A stretch of DNA of 64,000 bases. Origin: Nocardioides sp. GTDB taxonomy: Bacteria; Actinomycetota; Actinomycetes; Propionibacteriales; Nocardioidaceae. Below the pieces are notes generated by a model. It was not told the DNA's origin, made no database searches, and saw nothing but the letters and a program-made list of their open reading frames with translations. Positions 17,038 through 25,199 of the stretch are shown here, piece by piece. The position numbers and the translations under genes are program-made. The stretch is taken from the NCBI GenBank assembly GCA_020636915.1, contig JACJWV010000005.1:62001-126000 (forward strand). The letters run 5' to 3'. Each line of letters starts with the position of its first letter. The first letter of the stretch is position 1.

Positions 17038-17805
17038 TCAGCCACCGAAGGCGTGCGTCGCGGTGACGCCGCCGTCGATCGAGATCTCGGCACCGTTGAT
17101 GTACGCCGACTCGTCGCTGGCGAGGAAGACGTAGAGCGGCGCGATGTCCGCAGGCGTCCCGACGCGGCGCAGCGGCACCTTCGAGGCGCCGTACTCCATC
17201 GCGGCGTCGCCGCCGTGGACGCGCGTCATCGGGGTGTCGATCATCCCCGGGTGGACGGAGTTGACCCGGATCCCCTTCGGGCCGAGCTCCATCGCCCCGC
17301 ACTTGGTCATCCCGCGGATCGCCCACTTGGTCGCGGCGTACGCCGTGCAGCCCGGCATGCCCGCGAGGCCCTCGACGGACGAGGCGTTGATGATCGACCC
17401 ACCGCCGGCCTTCCGCATGGTGCGGGTGACCGCCTGCATGCCGAGGAAGCAGCCGAGCTGGTTGACCCGGAACAGCAGCTCGACCTCCTCCTGCGGCATC
17501 CGCTCGATGTCGCCGAAGCGCAGGATGCCGGCGTTGTTGGCGAGGACACTGACCGGGCCGAAGCGCTCGTTGGTGTCCTCGACGAGTGCGGTCCACGACG
17601 CGGCGTCTGACACGTCGTGGGCGACGAAGTGCGCACCCGCGGTGGTCCCGCCGAGCTCGTCGGCGAGCGCCTGCCCCTGCTCCTTGGCGACGTCCGCGAC
17701 CACGACCCGCGCGCCCTCGGCGACGAACGCGCGGCTGATCTCCGCGCCCTGCCCCATCGCGCCGCCGGTGACGATGGCGACCTTGCCGTCCAGCCGGCCG
17801 CTCAC
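17038..17805 (-). CDS. Short-chain dehydrogenase, 3-alpha/20-beta-hydroxysteroid dehydrogenase-like
   Basis: A 255-residue classical SDR: TGGAMGQG glycine motif near residue 15, NNAG near residue 89, catalytic Ser in INASSVEG and YxxxK as YAATKWA. The C-terminus VHPGMIDTPM and overall pattern resemble bacterial 3-alpha/20-beta-hydroxysteroid dehydrogenases (mycobacterial FabG3 type). GTG 17805 is the start because it overlaps the hsd4A-like gene's stop as GTGA; a longer open frame upstream is a shadow. It lies in the KstR-headed operon, which fits a steroid substrate. Confidence 0.85.
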   Translation of the reverse strand: MSGRLDGKVAIVTGGAMGQGAEISRAFVAEGARVVVADVAKEQGQALADELGGTTAGAHFVAHDVSDAASWTALVEDTNERFGPVSVLANNAGILRFGDIERMPQEEVELLFRVNQLGCFLGMQAVTRTMRKAGGGSIINASSVEGLAGMPGCTAYAATKWAIRGMTKCGAMELGPKGIRVNSVHPGMIDTPMTRVHGGDAAMEYGASKVPLRRVGTPADIAPLYVFLASDESAYINGAEISIDGGVTATHAFGG

Positions 17806-18698
17806 ACCGACAACCTCATGATCGAGTCGGCCGCGAAGCCGAGGGCGGGGTCGCGGTCCTCGAACCACCCGCCGAGCTGCTTGTCGAGGTCCTCGAGCGT
17901 CCAGAGCGTGCCGGACTTGTCGAAGCGCTGCTCCACGGTCGGCGGAGCGACCAGGGCGACCATGCCGCCGTACACGACGAAGACCTGGCCGGTGATCGCC
18001 GCTGCCGCAGGCGAGGCGAGGTAGGCCACCACCGGCGCGACGTGGCCGGGCGAGTAGGGGTCGACCTCGAGACCGGACTGGTCGGCGCCGAAGACCTCGG
18101 CGGTCATCGCGGTGCGGGCGCGCGGGCAGATCGCGTTCGCGCGCACCCCGCTGCTGCCCAGTGCCCGCGCGGTCGAGACCGTGAGCGCGGCGATGCCGGC
18201 CTTGGCGGCGGCGTAGTTGGCCTGTCCGGGAGGTCCGGAGAGGAACGCCTCCGAGGCGGTGTTGACGACAGCGGCGCCGACCGGGCCGGACTCCTTGGCC
18301 TTCGCGCGCCAGTAGGCCGCCGCGTTGCGCGAGAGCAGGAAGTGCCCGCGCAGGTGGATGCGGACGACCTGGTCCCACTCCTCGTCGGACATGTTGAAGA
18401 GCATCCGGTCGCGCGTCACGCCAGCGTTGTTGACCACGACGTCGAGCCCGCCGAAGCCGTCGACGGCCGCCGCGACGAGCGCGTCGGCCGTGGCCCGCTC
18501 CCCCACGTCACCGGGTACGACGGCAGCCTCGCCGCCGCGCGAGCGGATCTCCTCCGCGGTGCCGTCGGCGCCGCCCGGCAGGTCGTTGAGCACGACGCGG
18601 GCGCCGGCGTCGGCCAGCGCCAGCGCCTCGGCGCGACCCAGCCCGGCTCCGGCGCCGGTGACGACGGCGACCTTGCCGTCGAGGGACAGATCGGCCAA
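17802..18698 (-). CDS. hsd4A: Hsd4A-like 17-beta-hydroxysteroid/3-hydroxyacyl-CoA dehydrogenase
   Basis: A 298-residue SDR with TGAGAGLGRAEALALADAGARVVLND at the start, NNAG, the catalytic serine in VVNTASEAF and YAAAKAG. A C-terminal extension beyond the SDR core (DLDKQLGGWFEDRDPALGF) is typical of the MFE-2-like dehydrogenases represented by mycobacterial Hsd4A (Rv3502c). In mycobacteria hsd4A lies beside fdxD (Rv3503c) and the mce4 operon; the same neighbours occur here. The expected role is dehydrogenation of C22/C17 hydroxyl groups in sterol side-chain degradation. Confidence 0.85.
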   Translation of the reverse strand: MADLSLDGKVAVVTGAGAGLGRAEALALADAGARVVLNDLPGGADGTAEEIRSRGGEAAVVPGDVGERATADALVAAAVDGFGGLDVVVNNAGVTRDRMLFNMSDEEWDQVVRIHLRGHFLLSRNAAAYWRAKAKESGPVGAAVVNTASEAFLSGPPGQANYAAAKAGIAALTVSTARALGSSGVRANAICPRARTAMTAEVFGADQSGLEVDPYSPGHVAPVVAYLASPAAAAITGQVFVVYGGMVALVAPPTVEQRFDKSGTLWTLEDLDKQLGGWFEDRDPALGFAADSIMRLSV

Positions 18699-18701
18699 CC
18701 C

Positions 18702-18893
18702 TCAGTCCTCCAGCGAGATCGCGGCACGCGGGCAGGCAGCCACCGCGCGCTTGACCGCGTCGATGTTGTCCGGCGTCGTCTCCTCGGTCTTGAGCTGGAG
18801 GAAGTCGTCGTCGTCCAGCTCGAACACGTCAGGGGCGAGCGACTCGCACAGCGCGTTGGACTCGCACAGGTCGAAGTCGACCTTGATCTTCAT
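18702..18893 (-). CDS. fdxD: FdxD-type 3Fe-4S ferredoxin
   Basis: A small electron carrier of 63 residues: KVDFDLCESNALCESLAPDV followed by an acidic stretch and AACPRAAISLED. Three cysteines (Cys10, Cys16, Cys54) fit a 3Fe-4S cluster, as in ferredoxins that serve cytochromes P450. ATG 18893 with GGAAGG seven bases upstream gives the family length; a longer frame exists but lacks a good site. It sits between the ferredoxin reductase and the Hsd4A gene, so it probably takes electrons from that reductase for a steroid oxygenase encoded elsewhere. Confidence 0.9.
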   Translation of the reverse strand: MKIKVDFDLCESNALCESLAPDVFELDDDDFLQLKTEETTPDNIDAVKRAVAACPRAAISLED

Positions 18894-18929
18894 GGGGCTA
18901 CCTTCCTGTCCGGCTGACTGCTCAGCCAT

Positions 18930-19910
18930 CTAGCTGCCTTCGCTGGAGTGTCCCGGGAACACGTGGGCGCTCGGGTCGACGACGACCGCGGCGTTGTTGA
19001 CGGCGGTGGCGGCCTCGCCGAAGCCGACCGCGATGAGACGCACCTTGCCGGGGTACTCGGTGACGTCTCCGGCGGCGAAGACCCGCTCCAGGTTGGTGCG
19101 CATCGAGGAGTCGACGACGATGTGCCGCTTCTCCACCTCGATGCCCCAGTGCTGGAGGGGGCCGAGGTCGGCGACGAACCCGAGGGCCGCGACGATCGCC
19201 TGCGCAGGGCGGGTCGTGATCTCGCCGTCGACGTCGATGTCGACCGACTCGACGGTGCCGTTGCCGTGGATGGCGGACACCTGGGCCTTGGTGAGGATGT
19301 CGACCGACGTGGCCCGCACGGCCTGCACGGTGCGCTCGTGGGCGCGGAACGCGTCGCGCCGGTGCACCAGGGTCACCGAGCGCGCGACCGGCTCGAGGTG
19401 CAGCGCCCAGTCGAAGGCGGAGTCCCCACCGCCGACGATGACGACGTCCTTGCCGGCGTACGGCGCGAAGCTGGGGACGAAGAACTCCAGGCCGCGCCCG
19501 AGCCAGTCGCCTCCCACCGGCAGCGGTCGCGGGCTGAACTTGCCGATGCCGGCGGTGACGAGCACGGCCTTGGTGCGGATCTCGCTGCCGTCGTCGAGGC
19601 AGACGGTCACCCCGTCGTCGTCCTGGGCCAGGGTGGTGGCGGTCCGCTCGAGGAAGTACGCCGGGTGGGCGGTCGCGGCCTGCTCGACCAGCCCCTCCAC
19701 CAGGTCGCGGCCCTTGACGCTCGGGAAGCCCGCGACGTCGAGGATCATCTTCTCGGGGTACATCGCCGTGATCTGCCCGCCGAGCTCGGGGAGGGAGTCG
19801 ACGAGCGCGACCCGCATCCCGCGGAAGCCCGCGTAGTAGGTGGCGAACAGGCCCGTGGGCCCGGCGCCGATGACGATGAGGTCGGTCTCGTGGGTGCTCT
19901 GGTCGGCCAC
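18930..19910 (-). CDS. Ferredoxin-NADP+ reductase, thioredoxin-reductase-like type
   Basis: A 326-residue FAD/NAD(P)H flavoprotein: IVIGAGPTGLFATYYAGFRG (FAD), PELGGQITAMYPEKMI, second dinucleotide motif IVGGGDSAFDWAL near residue 160, and FAAGDVTEYPGKVRL (FAD). There is no CxxC pair, so it is a YumC/FNR-like reductase, not a thioredoxin reductase. GTG 19910 is preferred over TTG 19946 because GGAAGG lies eight bases before it. First gene of the operon, 36 bases from the ferredoxin gene and downstream of a KstR box; probably the partner of FdxD. Confidence 0.85.
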   Translation of the reverse strand: MADQSTHETDLIVIGAGPTGLFATYYAGFRGMRVALVDSLPELGGQITAMYPEKMILDVAGFPSVKGRDLVEGLVEQAATAHPAYFLERTATTLAQDDDGVTVCLDDGSEIRTKAVLVTAGIGKFSPRPLPVGGDWLGRGLEFFVPSFAPYAGKDVVIVGGGDSAFDWALHLEPVARSVTLVHRRDAFRAHERTVQAVRATSVDILTKAQVSAIHGNGTVESVDIDVDGEITTRPAQAIVAALGFVADLGPLQHWGIEVEKRHIVVDSSMRTNLERVFAAGDVTEYPGKVRLIAVGFGEAATAVNNAAVVVDPSAHVFPGHSSEGS

Positions 19911-20003
19911 GCCGCGATCCTTCCCCTTCTGCCGTGCCGGCCTCAAGCGACCCGCGGGCCGCGTCCCCCCCTTGTCGGCGCCGGATCGCGCCGCGCACCG
20001 TGG

Positions 20004-20017
20004 TGGAACGTGTTCTA
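20004..20017. promoter_or_regulatory. KstR-type operator for the reductase-fdxD-hsd4A operon
   Basis: TGGAACGTGTTCTA matches all fixed positions of the TNNAACNNGTTNNA consensus of the TetR-family cholesterol regulator KstR. It lies 94 bases before the reductase GTG and 15 bases beyond the stop of the Mce-associated gene. Expected effect: repression relieved by a 3-oxo-cholestenoyl-CoA-type ligand. The kstR gene is not in the window. Confidence 0.82.
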
Positions 20018-20031
20018 GTTTTGCACACGCC

Positions 20032-20883
20032 TCACTGGGTGTCGATGCTCGAGACCAGCCAGCCCTGGTCGGTGTGCACGACGGTGACCAGCGCGCGGTA
20101 CTGCGCGTAGTCGGTCCGCGGCTGCCCGTCGACCACCTTCTCGACGTACTGGTTGAGGAAGAGCAGCACCTCCGCCTGCGCCGCGGACGCCTGGACGACG
20201 CTCTGGCCGACCGCCTTGACCTGGAGGCGCGTCTTGCGGGCGATGAACTCGTCGCGGATGCCGTCGGAGGTCTTCTGGTACTCCTGGGCGAAGGTGTCGG
20301 TCATCTTCGCCGTCGCCTGCTCGACCTGGTCGTCGTAGTCCTGGTAGCTGGTCGAGAGGATCTCCTCCGTCGACCGGGCCGCGGTCTCCACGGCCTCGCC
20401 GCGGGTGGCGTCGCCGACCACGACCGGGCGCGCGGAGGACGGCGCCGGGGTGTCGTCGCGGTTGAGGTACCAGATCTCGGCAGCGCCCACGAGCGCCAGC
20501 ACGACGATGGCGACGACCAGCACGAGGGTCGTCCGCCGGCCGTCGCCGGTGGTCGAGCCGCCCTCGTCGGTGGTCGAGCCGTCGTCGGTGGTCGAGCCGT
20601 CGTCGGTGGTCGAGCCGTCGTCGGTGGTCGAGCTTGTCGAGACCCCCTCGGCCTCGGCGGTGTCGGGGGCCGGGGGGTCTCGACGGGCGCTCGTCGCCGG
20701 CGCTCCTCGCTGCTCGACCACCGGCTCCTCGACCAGCTCCTCGACCGGCTCCTCGACCGGCTCCTCGACGACCGGGGTCGCGCCGGGACGGGTCTGTCCG
20801 GCCACCCGGCGCGGGCGGCCGGTGGGGTTGCGGGAGCCGGCGACGGAGGGGCGCGGACGCCGCGGGCGGGAGCTCTCGGCCAT
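20032..20883 (-). CDS. Mce-associated membrane protein with repeat-built N-terminus
   Basis: The last gene of the mce4 operon, 283 residues, corresponding in position to the second Mce-associated protein (Rv3492c-like). Residues 1-115 are disordered and assembled from repeats: four VEEP-type units, a segment encoded by two copies of a dispersed palindromic element, and about four TTDDGS units. A single membrane span follows (about 118-138), then a Mas-type extracytoplasmic domain ending YRALVTVVHTDQGWLVSSIDTQ. It probably stabilises or assists the Mce complex at the cell envelope. Overlaps the preceding gene by one base. Confidence 0.82.
   Translation of the reverse strand: MAESSRPRRPRPSVAGSRNPTGRPRRVAGQTRPGATPVVEEPVEEPVEELVEEPVVEQRGAPATSARRDPPAPDTAEAEGVSTSSTTDDGSTTDDGSTTDDGSTTDEGGSTTGDGRRTTLVLVVAIVVLALVGAAEIWYLNRDDTPAPSSARPVVVGDATRGEAVETAARSTEEILSTSYQDYDDQVEQATAKMTDTFAQEYQKTSDGIRDEFIARKTRLQVKAVGQSVVQASAAQAEVLLFLNQYVEKVVDGQPRTDYAQYRALVTVVHTDQGWLVSSIDTQ
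20623..20644. repeat. 22-base form of dispersed palindromic element, inside coding sequence
   Basis: Ends GGTGGTCGAG and GTCGAGACC separated by three bases. It differs by one base from the reverse complement of the element at 55302-55323. In the minus-strand reading frame it encodes VSTSSTT. Confidence 0.8.
20676..20722. repeat. 47-base form of dispersed palindromic element, inside coding sequence
   Basis: Begins GGTCTCGAC and ends GCTCGACCACC, the inverse orientation of the copy at 20623-20644, so the two can form one large hairpin. In the minus frame it encodes VVEQRGAPATSARRD of the Mce-associated protein. Confidence 0.75.
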
Positions 20884-21398
20884 CAGCTGACGAACTCCAG
20901 GTTCTTGGTCTTCCAGGTGTCGCCGACCTTGACCAGGTCGAGCTTGAGCCGGAAGTAGCGGGCGACCTTCTCGTTCTTGGTCGACACGTTGGACACCGTG
21001 CCGGTGGTGGCGGCGAGCACGGTGGCGCTGTCGCCGTCGACGTCGACGACACCGGACCAGAGCACCGTGCCGTCCATGACCGACTTCTCGCGCTCGAGCA
21101 GCTTGACCACGCCCTTGGTCGAGCTGTCGTACTGCTTCTGGAAGTCGCCGGTGGCGCCGGCGGCGACGGCGTCGATGCTCTGTTGGGCGTCGCGGTAGTC
21201 GATGTTGATGAACGCCTCGACCTCTGCGCGGGCGGCGGCCAGCACGTCGCCGTACCGCTCCTGCTCGGCCTGCGCCTGCTGCTGGTCGCTGCGGTGCTGC
21301 CAGACCAGGACGCCCCCGAAGACGCAGGCGCAGCCCAGCGCGAGGGCCAGCACGTAGAGGGCGATGTTCAGCCCCGTGCGGCCGCGAGCGCGGGTCAC
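20883..21398 (-). CDS. Mce-associated membrane protein
   Basis: A 171-residue protein with one N-terminal membrane span (about residues 10-32), a helical linker rich in Gln/Glu, and a Mas-type domain (GDFQKQYDSSTKGVVKLLEREK, then DSATVLAATTGTVSN and FRLKLDLVKVGDTWKTKNLEFV). It corresponds in position to the first Mce-associated protein of mce4 (Rv3493c-like). GTG 21398 overlaps the MceF stop as GTGA, which fixes the start; the longer open frame upstream is a shadow of mceF. Probably part of the periplasmic Mce assembly. Confidence 0.85.
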   Translation of the reverse strand: MTRARGRTGLNIALYVLALALGCACVFGGVLVWQHRSDQQQAQAEQERYGDVLAAARAEVEAFINIDYRDAQQSIDAVAAGATGDFQKQYDSSTKGVVKLLEREKSVMDGTVLWSGVVDVDGDSATVLAATTGTVSNVSTKNEKVARYFRLKLDLVKVGDTWKTKNLEFVS

Positions 21399-22660
21399 GG
21401 GGTCGTCACCGGCCCCACCAGCAACCATTTCCACGAGTCCCCTCCCAGGATCGACAGGTTGCCCTGATCGACGAATCGTACGGGGTTGCCGTGGGCGTCG
21501 ACGGCTCCCGACACGATTCCCGTCGACGGGTCGTAGGACGAGCGGTAGACCGCGCCCGGTGACCCGTGACGCGTGTCCTGCGGGGAGTGCTTCGGACCGC
21601 GCATCACGTACGGCGGCCCGCTGGCGCACTGCGCCGGGTAGATGGGGCCGTCGGTCAGGTCGCTCGGCGGCCGCCACTGGTTGCGTGGCTTGTAGCCCTC
21701 GGTGCACGGCGGCGTGGAGTCGAGCTGGAGGTTGACGTGGCCGTACCCGTCGCCGGGCGTGCCGGTGAAGCCGGACGCGATCACCCGGGGGTAGGTCACC
21801 AACAGCTGCTCGACCCCGGCGAGGTTGGAGACGACGACCTGGTTGACGCTCACAGCGTTGCCGAGCAGCACCGGCAGGGTCGGCTCGAGGTCCTTCAGCA
21901 GCGCGTCGACCTCGCGGGCGGCGCCCGGGGTGTCGGCCAGGACCTGCTGGAGGTCGTCGTCGGAGGAGGCAAGCGCGTCGGTCAGGCTGCCGAGGTCGCG
22001 GGCCAGGGTGCGGATGTTCTCGCTCTCGCCCTGCTGCGTCGACAACACCCGCTCACCGCGGTCGAGCAGCCGGATGGTCTCGTCGGTGTGGGCGGACGCG
22101 GTGCGGACGAAGGTGCTGCCGCTGTCGAGCAGCCGCTGCAGCGGGCGGCCGGTGTCGTCGAACATGGTGCCGAGCTCGTGCACGACCGTGCGCAGGTTGC
22201 GCTTGTCGACCGAGCCCACGAAGTCGTTCAGCTCCACCAGCAGGTCGCCCTCGTCGACCGGCAGCGCGTCCTGACCGCCGTGGAAGGTGTCCCCTGACTC
22301 GGCGTACGGACCGTTCTCGTCGGGCGGCTCGAAGTCGAGGTACTGCTCGCCGACGGCGGAGAGGTTGTGGACGTACATCGGCGAGTCGAGGGGCAGCCGG
22401 GTGCCGTCCTGGAGCGCGAGGTCCAGCGTCACGCCCTCGCGGGTCGCGGTCATCGCCGACACCTTGCCGATCTTCACGCCGCGGTAGGTCACCTCGCTGC
22501 CCTCGAAGAGCCCGCCGGACTGCGGGAGGGTCGCCTGCACGGTGATCCCGCGCCCGAGGACCCGGTCGACCAGGCCGAGGTAGCTGCCCGCCATGTAGAC
22601 GATGCCCACGGCGCTGAGCACGACGAACGCCATGACCCGGATCTTGACCCCGCGGCTCAT
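21395..22660 (-). CDS. mceF: Mce family protein, MceF position
   Basis: Sixth Mce subunit of the sterol importer, 421 residues. An N-terminal membrane anchor (about residues 8-30) precedes the MlaD/Mce domain (about 36-115, GLFEGSEVTYRGVKIGKV, AVGEQYLDFEPP), then long helical repeats and a C-terminal domain with two cysteines (PPCTEGYKPRNQW, YPAQCASG). Mce subunits form a lipid-conducting tube between membrane and outer envelope. ATG 22660 overlaps the MceE stop by four bases. Confidence 0.9.
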   Translation of the reverse strand: MSRGVKIRVMAFVVLSAVGIVYMAGSYLGLVDRVLGRGITVQATLPQSGGLFEGSEVTYRGVKIGKVSAMTATREGVTLDLALQDGTRLPLDSPMYVHNLSAVGEQYLDFEPPDENGPYAESGDTFHGGQDALPVDEGDLLVELNDFVGSVDKRNLRTVVHELGTMFDDTGRPLQRLLDSGSTFVRTASAHTDETIRLLDRGERVLSTQQGESENIRTLARDLGSLTDALASSDDDLQQVLADTPGAAREVDALLKDLEPTLPVLLGNAVSVNQVVVSNLAGVEQLLVTYPRVIASGFTGTPGDGYGHVNLQLDSTPPCTEGYKPRNQWRPPSDLTDGPIYPAQCASGPPYVMRGPKHSPQDTRHGSPGAVYRSSYDPSTGIVSGAVDAHGNPVRFVDQGNLSILGGDSWKWLLVGPVTTP

Positions 22661-23991
22661 CCGGTGCCTCCGAAGAGCTGGGCGGCGCTCGGCGCCGGGG
22701 TCGGGGTGCCGTCGACCAGCGCGCGGCCCAGCAGGCCGTCGGTGCTGCCGAGGGAGGCTCCGAGGCCGTCGAGCAGCCCGCCGAGGCCGCCCCCGCCGGG
22801 GAGCGCCTCGACGACGGTGCAGACCGGGTTGCCGTCGTACTTCTTCTTCTTGCACTGCTTCTTCAGCTGCTTGACCAGGTCGACCGAGGCGAGCACCTTC
22901 TGGCAGGCCTTGCTCTGGAGGTCACCGCTGCGCAGGCACTTCTCGACCAGGCTCAGGACGTGGCCCGGGTCGGGGACGACGGGTGGGATGCCGCCGCCCG
23001 GCTGCCCGGGGATGATGTTCTCCAGGTTGATGTCGGCCCGGATCGACGTGTTGGCGTAGTCGCCCTTGACGATCTCCGAGGCCTCCTTGGGGAACGGGAA
23101 GCTGACCAGCAGGTTGAGACCGGGCGCGAGCTTGTCGCCGGCCTCGTGGAGCCGGGCGAGCAGCGGCTGGAGGTGGTCGAGCGAGGCGAGGATGTCGTCC
23201 TTGCTCTGGCCGATGACCCGGGTGCCGACCGCGCCGAGCCGGTCGAGCGAGCGCAGCATCCTGATCAGCTCGTCGTGCTGGGCGGCCAGCACCTCGACGG
23301 CGGGACCGGTGACGTCGAGGGCGCTGGTGATCGTGTGCTTCTCGGTGTTGAGCGTGGCGGTGAGGTGGTTGATCGAGTCCATCGCGCGGACGATGTCGTC
23401 CTTCTGCGCGTCGATCGTGCCGACGACGTCCTCGAGGGAGCCGAGCAGGTGGCGCAGCCGGTCGGTGCGCCCGTCCATGACCGCGTTGAGCTCGTGGGTG
23501 ATCGTGCCGAGCTGGCCGACGCCGCCGCCGCTGAGCAGGAACGAGAGGGCCCCGAGCACCTCCTCGACCTCCGGGTTGCGGCCGGTGTCCGCGAGCGGGA
23601 TGTTGTCGCCGTCGGAGAGCCGGCCCTCTCCCCCGCCCGCGGGCGCCTCGAGCGCGACGTACTTCTCGCCGAGCAGGCTGACCTGGCGGATGTCGGCGAT
23701 CGCGTCGTCGGGGAGGTCGACGTCGTTCTTGATCCGCATCGTCAGCTTCGCGTGCCAGCCGACGCGCTCGACGTCGGTGACCTCACCGACCGTGACGTCG
23801 TCGACCATGACCGGTGACTTCGGGACGACGTTGAGGATGTCCTGGAACTCCGCGGTCACCTCGAAGGAGTTGTCCTCGTCGACCGGCGATCCGGGGAGCG
23901 GGAGGTCGTAGGCGCCGTCGAACTTGCAGCCGCCCGCGGTCACCGCGAGGCCGGTGAGCAGCACGACGGCGCTCAGCAGCCGACGCCTCAT
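22657..23991 (-). CDS. mceE: Mce family lipoprotein, MceE position
   Basis: A 444-residue lipoprotein: the signal peptide ends in a lipobox VTAGGC with Cys22 as the lipidation site, as in LprN-type MceE proteins. An MlaD domain follows (EFQDILNVVPKSPVMVDDVTVGEV, VSLLGEKYVALEAP), then helices and a C-terminal region with four or more cysteines and a Lys-rich KKQCKKKKYDGNP stretch. It probably anchors the Mce tube in the outer leaflet. The start overlaps MceD by four bases. Confidence 0.92.
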   Translation of the reverse strand: MRRRLLSAVVLLTGLAVTAGGCKFDGAYDLPLPGSPVDEDNSFEVTAEFQDILNVVPKSPVMVDDVTVGEVTDVERVGWHAKLTMRIKNDVDLPDDAIADIRQVSLLGEKYVALEAPAGGGEGRLSDGDNIPLADTGRNPEVEEVLGALSFLLSGGGVGQLGTITHELNAVMDGRTDRLRHLLGSLEDVVGTIDAQKDDIVRAMDSINHLTATLNTEKHTITSALDVTGPAVEVLAAQHDELIRMLRSLDRLGAVGTRVIGQSKDDILASLDHLQPLLARLHEAGDKLAPGLNLLVSFPFPKEASEIVKGDYANTSIRADINLENIIPGQPGGGIPPVVPDPGHVLSLVEKCLRSGDLQSKACQKVLASVDLVKQLKKQCKKKKYDGNPVCTVVEALPGGGGLGGLLDGLGASLGSTDGLLGRALVDGTPTPAPSAAQLFGGTG

Positions 23992-25199
23992 GACGGGCCC
24001 CCCATCAGCTCACCGAGCGACCCGGGCCCGTCGGCGGCGTACTGCTGCACGCGGTTGAGCCCGGACGTGCCGGCGCTCGGGGCGGCCCGCCCGTTCGAGC
24101 CGGGCGGGATGGTCGGGACCTGGCCCTCGACCGGCTCGAGCAGCTGCTTGAACAGCTTGCAGGCCAGGTCGGCACTGGCACGCGGCAGCCCCGACTGCTG
24201 CACCACGGCGCAGAGGAAGCCGTCGGCGTCCCAGACGTTGCCACTGATGCCGATCCGCGACCCGATGGTGCCGGTGCGGTTGTTGAACGCCAGGGCGAGG
24301 TTCCCGATGGCCGTCGGGGCGACGCGCAGCGCCGTGTCGATGCTGGTCTTCTCCGACCCGATGGTCTTCACGACCCGGGTCAGCCGCTCGACGTCGTCGA
24401 CGAGCGCCTTACGGTTGTCGTGCACGAAGCCCTGGACCGTGCCGACCGCGCGCGCGACGGCCGCGAGCGCCGCCTGGATCTCGGTGCGCTCGTCGGCGAG
24501 CTGGCCGGACACCCCGGCGAGGTCACGGATGAAGGCCCGCACGAACCGGTCGTTCTCTGCCAGCGTCGTGGAGAAGCGCGCGAGCTGGGTGACGGTGTCG
24601 AACAGCGGCCCCGACGCGTCGCCGAAGGTCTGCGCGGCCTGGGCGAGCCGGGTCAGCATCTGGTTGCCGAGCGCGCCCTTGCCCTTCAGCGCGTGGGCGC
24701 CCGCCGCGAGCACGTGGTCGAGCGTGCCGTCCTTGTTCACGCCGTTGGGTCCGAGCGCCTCGGAGAGGTCGCGCAGGCTGGCGTAGATGCGGTCCAGCTC
24801 GACCGGGACGCCGGTGTCGGGCAGCGGGATGTCGGCACCGTCGGCCATCAGCCCGTCGCCGGAGTGGTACGCCGGCGTGAGCTGGACGAAGCGGTCGGCG
24901 ACGAGCGTCGGCGTCACGATGACGGCCTTGGCGTCCTCGGGCACCTTGTACTGCGCGTCGTACTCCATGTCGACGCGCACCGAGTTGCCCTCCGGCGTCA
25001 CCGCGGTCACCCGGCCGACGTTGACGCCGAGGATCCGGACGTCGCTGCCCTCGTAGATGCTGACCGCGCGCGGGAAGTGCGCGGTCAGCGTCTTGGTCTC
25101 GGTGTCGTCGCGCAGCCAGACGACGTAGACCGTCACGACGAGCAGCAGGGCCACGACGACCGCCACGGCGCGGCCGCCGACCCGGCTCAGGACGTCCAT
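23988..25199 (-). CDS. mceD: Mce family protein, MceD position
   Basis: A 403-residue subunit with an N-terminal anchor (about residues 9-29) and MlaD domain (HFPRAVSIYEGSDVRILGVN, VTPTLVADRFVQLTPAY), a helical region and a proline/glycine-rich C-terminus. ATG 25199 overlaps the MceC stop by one base, a better fit than the longer upstream frame. Acts with MceA-C, E and F as the substrate-binding tube of the importer. Confidence 0.9.
   Translation of the reverse strand: MDVLSRVGGRAVAVVVALLLVVTVYVVWLRDDTETKTLTAHFPRAVSIYEGSDVRILGVNVGRVTAVTPEGNSVRVDMEYDAQYKVPEDAKAVIVTPTLVADRFVQLTPAYHSGDGLMADGADIPLPDTGVPVELDRIYASLRDLSEALGPNGVNKDGTLDHVLAAGAHALKGKGALGNQMLTRLAQAAQTFGDASGPLFDTVTQLARFSTTLAENDRFVRAFIRDLAGVSGQLADERTEIQAALAAVARAVGTVQGFVHDNRKALVDDVERLTRVVKTIGSEKTSIDTALRVAPTAIGNLALAFNNRTGTIGSRIGISGNVWDADGFLCAVVQQSGLPRASADLACKLFKQLLEPVEGQVPTIPPGSNGRAAPSAGTSGLNRVQQYAADGPGSLGELMGGPS

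Noticed and set aside
15773..17596. Long minus-strand open frame across the SDR/PPOX/VOC region
   Set aside because: It is a shadow in a frame of Arg/Pro/Gly-rich codons, typical of high-GC antisense or off-frame reading, and conflicts with three well-supported genes.
17038..18378. Extended SDR reading frame beginning near 18378
   Set aside because: The upstream part overlaps the hsd4A-like gene in another frame; GTG 17805 is coupled to its stop and gives the SDR family N-terminus.
20540..20740. Insertion sequence in the Mce-associated gene
   Set aside because: Only short repeats are present; there is no transposase, no long terminal inverted repeat pair and the frame is intact.
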